Of a stretch of 64,000 nucleotides of DNA, positions 59,881 to 64,000 are shown in pieces. The notes under the pieces were generated by a model. It made no database searches. It was not told the DNA's origin and saw nothing but the letters and a program-made list of their open reading frames with translations. A program made the translations under genes and the position numbers. The first letter of the stretch is position 1. Each line of letters opens with the position of its first letter. The DNA is from Chrysomallon squamiferum (taxonomy: Eukaryota > Mollusca > Gastropoda > Neomphalida > Peltospiridae): the NCBI GenBank assembly GCA_012295275.1, contig CM022671.1:21619822-21683821 (forward strand), read 5' to 3'.

Positions 59881-62620
59881 GAGGGAGACCATTTGAACAA
59901 ATAAAAGAAAATGGTTAATGTGTGTGGTTTTACACATGCTCAAGAATGTTCAAGTAAAACCATAATTATGTCCAATAAGAGCCAGTAGAGTTAGTTGGCA
60001 AAGCAATAAATGATTCCTTAATCACTGTAGTTGGTGTTTTTTCCTTAATGTGTAATCAGTTGATCTAGAATTAACCACAGTTGATCAGAGTTAAGAAATA
60101 AAAATTAGTAATCCACAGAAATGTCCAAAAATGCTGCCCACCTTCACATTGAAGAAAATAAATTTATTAAGATTGCATTAATAATTTCCTAAAATTCAGT
60201 TTTCATTAATACTGTGAATGTCAACTGAAATGAAAACCGTCCCAAAAGAAGTGAATATTATATTCAATTGTGTAAACAAGTACACAGGAATTTTACAATT
60301 TTAAAATGAACATGCTGTAATGTTGGCATTAACAATGATGATAAAATATTATAAACAGTGCAGTCCTTGCCTTGATGTTATTTAATATTATCTTTGTTTT
60401 TAAATTTGGTTACAAAAGCTGTTTTCTTTTTTATGGAAAGAATTTTCTTTTATATTCTTAAAATGGTTTTAATGGATAAAAGACAGAATCAACTTACACT
60501 GCTAAATAAACTTGATCATCCCTTGGCACCTAAGTATTCTTGAATTAAGAAATGAGCCAAGTGTGAGCAGTACATATTATGAAGATACATTTTGGAGTAC
60601 AGCAATACACAAAATTTGGCATTAAAATGTTAGTAGAAATAAAAGGTTTTATGCAAAGTACTTAATATTTCTTTCAATGTCAGCAAGAATGATATAACAC
60701 AAAGTACTGTTTATGTATTAGAATTAAACATATTTCAGAATATTTTAAAATAAATTTTCATTAAATTGCTTAATAGACAATATGTTCTTTGTGCAGGGGT
60801 GTTGGTAAATTTTAATTTGCAAAAGTTATTTAAGAGTACTCAAAACTGACATCATGTAGGATCTATATCAGGAACTATGAACAGATTCTTTAAGTTGAAA
60901 GACTTGCAAAAAATGTGAGAACAGCTGTATTTTGATCATAGAGAAACTTAATGATTTTGGCCCAAACGGATTGCACAAATGTTGAATACTGATTATTCAG
61001 CTAGTTTAAGGCACTTTTACATAATTAATTATAAAAATTTTAATTGTGAAATATTCGACATCTGGAGTTAAAACTTGATTATTTTAGAAACTCAGAACAG
61101 TGAAACCTAAAATTACTTTACTACATAAGAGTATCTGCTTTTGTTGGTGTAAAATGTTCGTGCTAAGATAGGTAAAATATTTTCACAGTTACTATTTCCA
61201 TAAATGGAATTTTTATTTATTTATTATTATTATTATTTTTTAAATAATATAGTAGATATTGAAATTGTATTAAAAAATCTTGTGAATTTAAAGTTATTTG
61301 AAATAAAATTCTAACTCAGAATTCTATGTATTTAGTATTTTATTAACATTATATTCACACAGGTCTTGGGAATTCCCCTGTTTTGTTTTGTATTAATCAA
61401 TTATTTTTTTTCTTCTCAAATATTTACATCTTAATCAAATAGTTTTATAAAATATTGCATCTTGTGAATTAATAATGAAATAAAACATAATTTTAGCTCC
61501 CAACATTATTTTCTTTTTTTATATATGTTGCTGATATTCTTTATCAGATTTCAGCATAAAAGGATGTTAAAGGTTAATGAGGGTTTTTAAAGTAATGTGC
61601 TGTAAGTTTATCTAGCCCATGATTTATAAGAATGTCACTTTTGCAAAATGGAATGATTAGATGAACAAAAGAAAAAATGTCAAGACCCAGTAATAATTTG
61701 TATGTATGTTTGAGGCAAATGAATCATTTAATTTGGAATGCTATCCAGTAGATCTTATATGTGATCTTATACTTAGAAAACAGTACCTAAGAAAGGATTT
61801 GAAGTATTTAAAAATTATAATTTTCAAACAATGATAGTTCACATAATTGTTATAAAATGTATTTATTTTAAAACTCCATTCAAAATATTTTCTCGTTAGC
61901 GTGCATTTATTATTATTATATATTTTTTTTCCATGTGGAATAATCCAACTGCATACTTCCAACAAATTATTATTATTTTTTTTTTATAATAATAATTAAT
62001 AAATAAATAATAATACAAATAAGTAATAAATAAAATAATAACTTGATGTACAGGTTACGAAAATTAATTTGAAAAGTATTCTGTTTTAAAATATGATCAA
62101 ATGATTATTAGTATTATAATATTAAACATTTAGGTCAATTTATTTTAATTTTATTATTATTATTATTATTATTAATATTTATTTATTTATTTATTTATTA
62201 TTATTTTATTATTATTTTATTTATTTATTTTATTATTATTATTATTTGTATTCTTCTAAAAGTGTGAGAGAGGCATACAGGTTGGATTGGATATGTAACA
62301 ACCCACCAAAAAATAGCCACGGTAATTTTAAACTTGTTTTATATTCGAGATCCACGATTCTCTTTTTGCCTGTGGAAAAAGAGTATTTCTGACTTGTACA
62401 GATAAAAATTCTTATTTGTATTTTAAGTCTATTAAAATTAACGAACCATTAAAATTAGACTTGCACAAGATCGTGATACCTAACAGTATGTAAAAATAGG
62501 TAATCAGTCATAAGTAAGGAGTGGCAGCTCGCTTAGCCATGAATGCCAATCACGAGATGTGTCTGCTCAACGAGCATTGCTTTCGCTTAGTATTATCAAA
62601 ACATTTTAAAAATAAATAAA
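59881..62620. other. AT-rich intergenic stretch
   Basis: No gene seen on either strand. TTA/TTTA arrays lie at 61216-61240 and 62150-62245, AAT/AAAT units at 61985-62040. A small CpG-containing unique block lies at 62500-62590. Confidence 0.5.
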
Positions 62621-62624
62621 AGTG

Positions 62625-62749
62625 TTAGATTAATATTGACGAATATATATTATACAGCCAAATAAGATTTAAAAATATTTTACGTTTTGTTTAACTGACA
62701 CAAGACGTATATATTTTATAGGCAAGTAATGATTTCATTAAGTACTGAG

Positions 62750-62784
<35 letters not shown>

Positions 62785-62981
62785 CCTCGCCCGTTTCACT
62801 TAGATTAATATTGACGAATATATATTATACAGCCAAATAAGATTTAAAAATATTTTACGTTTTGTTTAACTGACACAGACGTAAGTGGGAACTATTTTAT
62901 AGGCAAGTAATGATTTCATGTCTGTTAAGTACTGAGATAATAATAATAATAATAATAATAATAAACCTCGCCCGTTTCACA
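62625..62981. repeat. Tandem duplication, 175-bp unit
   Basis: Copy 1 (62625-62799) and copy 2 (62800-about 62981) both start 'ttagattaatattgacgaat' and both end with an AAT array then 'aaacctcgcccgtttcac'. Copy 2 has small indels and a different AAT count. High identity indicates a recent event. Confidence 0.92.
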
Positions 62982-64000
62982 TTAAATTGCGTTTACAAAC
63001 AGGCAAGTGTTTCAAGCAACACAAAACGAGACATTGACCCCAAGGTCAAATTGTATATTTTGGAAAATAACACCAGAAGTGATACTCCTACGTGTTAAAT
63101 GACACTTTAAGTAATTTAACACTACGCCTTTCACAAACACAACGAAAAGAGGATAGGTAATACAAGTTAGGAGGCCGCATCATGGTGGAAAACAACTTCA
63201 ATGATGAAATGAATCGTAATTAATAACAAATTGCGGGGACCCACTCTGAGCTGTAAATAGTAAAAAAAAAAAAAAAAAAAAATGTTATTTATTATTATTA
63301 TTTTTTTTTATTTACTGATAGTTTTCATTATTATTATTATTATTTTTTTTTTTTTGTCAACATGCTATTAATCGATTTCCTGAAGAAATGAGCTTTTTAC
63401 GACGTAGTTACGTCCCTTTAAGAATAAAAATATTAATCTTGCCAAAACGCCAGTGTCTAAAAGATTTATTTATTTATTTAATGTAATAAATGTTTTGATC
63501 TGTTAACAGTTATCAGTTACGTAAAAAGAAATAAGACAACTTTAATTTTAGAAAGTTTATTTCAAAAGTTTTAAAACAAGGTACAAAAAACTGATTAAAA
63601 ACACTAATATAAACAATGCTAACGCATTTTGTTTTTTAACTGTCACATGAAGATGTATTATATACCACTTAAAAATAAAACCAATTCCAAATTTAAAAAC
63701 AAAAACACTTTTTGAAGATATCTATAACAGTGTAAACGATATCGCATTTTGATTGTATTCAGACGTTTTTTTTTTGTTTTTTTTTAAAAGTCAACCGTAA
63801 GTCAACAAATATTTATTTCAAGAAATATCTTTATTAAATTTGCATCATCTATTCAACAAAGTCTTCGTTTTATGAAGACCTTAATAGAGGTAGATTTACT
63901 GAGTTAAATATTATGTTTTAGGCCTTTTTCAATTGATAGATAAACATGTGATCATTCCTAAGTGTTGTAATTGGTGAATAGGTAATTGGTCTATTATTTT
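62982..64000. other. AT-rich intergenic stretch with a possible A-tailed element
   Basis: A block with CpGs (about 63110-63260) ends 'ctgagctgtaaatagt' followed by an A tract at 63261-63281. It may be a plus-oriented retroposon remnant. The rest is AT-rich with no gene. Confidence 0.35.

Overview
This is animal nuclear DNA, very AT-rich and dominated by introns and intergenic sequence. It carries dense simple repeats (AAT, TA, CT, GT, TTTTA and ACAT arrays, long A/T tracts), many short tandem arrays and a few decayed tRNA-derived elements. Two recognisable genes have long introns with GT-AG splice sites. Together with the divergent cofilin sequence and the repeat style, this fits a cephalopod mollusc (octopus or squid type) best. 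That placement is inference from style and protein similarity; no search was run.

Only two protein-coding genes can be named with confidence, both on the + strand. (1) The C-terminal half of MTO1, the mitochondrial tRNA U34 modification enzyme (MnmG/GidA family), lies in nine exons from 38910 to 47189. Its N-terminal FAD-binding half was not found in the 38.9 kb upstream. One of its introns starts with GC, another starts exactly at a GT microsatellite, and the reading frame at that junction is one base short of the conserved motif. (2) A complete ADF/cofilin gene lies in two coding exons (56073-56428 and 58911-59067), behind a promoter-like block with a perfect CArG (SRF) box at 55737-55746.

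Layout: 1-12 kb is AT-rich non-coding DNA with a palindromic AAT/ATT microsatellite, a weak BTB-like open stretch, several unique higher-complexity blocks, a 131-bp tandem repeat and a reverse-oriented retroposon. 11.3-28.1 kb is packed with unrelated minisatellites (units of about 24 to 100 bp) and includes candidate minus-strand exons near 12.0-12.1 and 23.0-23.2 kb. 28-38.9 kb is AT-rich with more blocks that may be conserved non-coding elements. 38.9-47.2 kb is MTO1. 47.2-55.6 kb is intergenic, with long TA, CT, GT and GA arrays and CpG-containing blocks. 55.6-59.1 kb is cofilin, followed by its 3' region and an AT-rich tail with a 175-bp tandem duplication at 62.6-63.0 kb.

The two named genes are not functionally linked: one acts in mitochondrial translation, the other in actin turnover. 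The first 38 kb may be a regulatory desert or long intron of a gene that is mostly outside the window or unrecognised here. No intact transposon, rRNA, tRNA gene or CRISPR array was seen.
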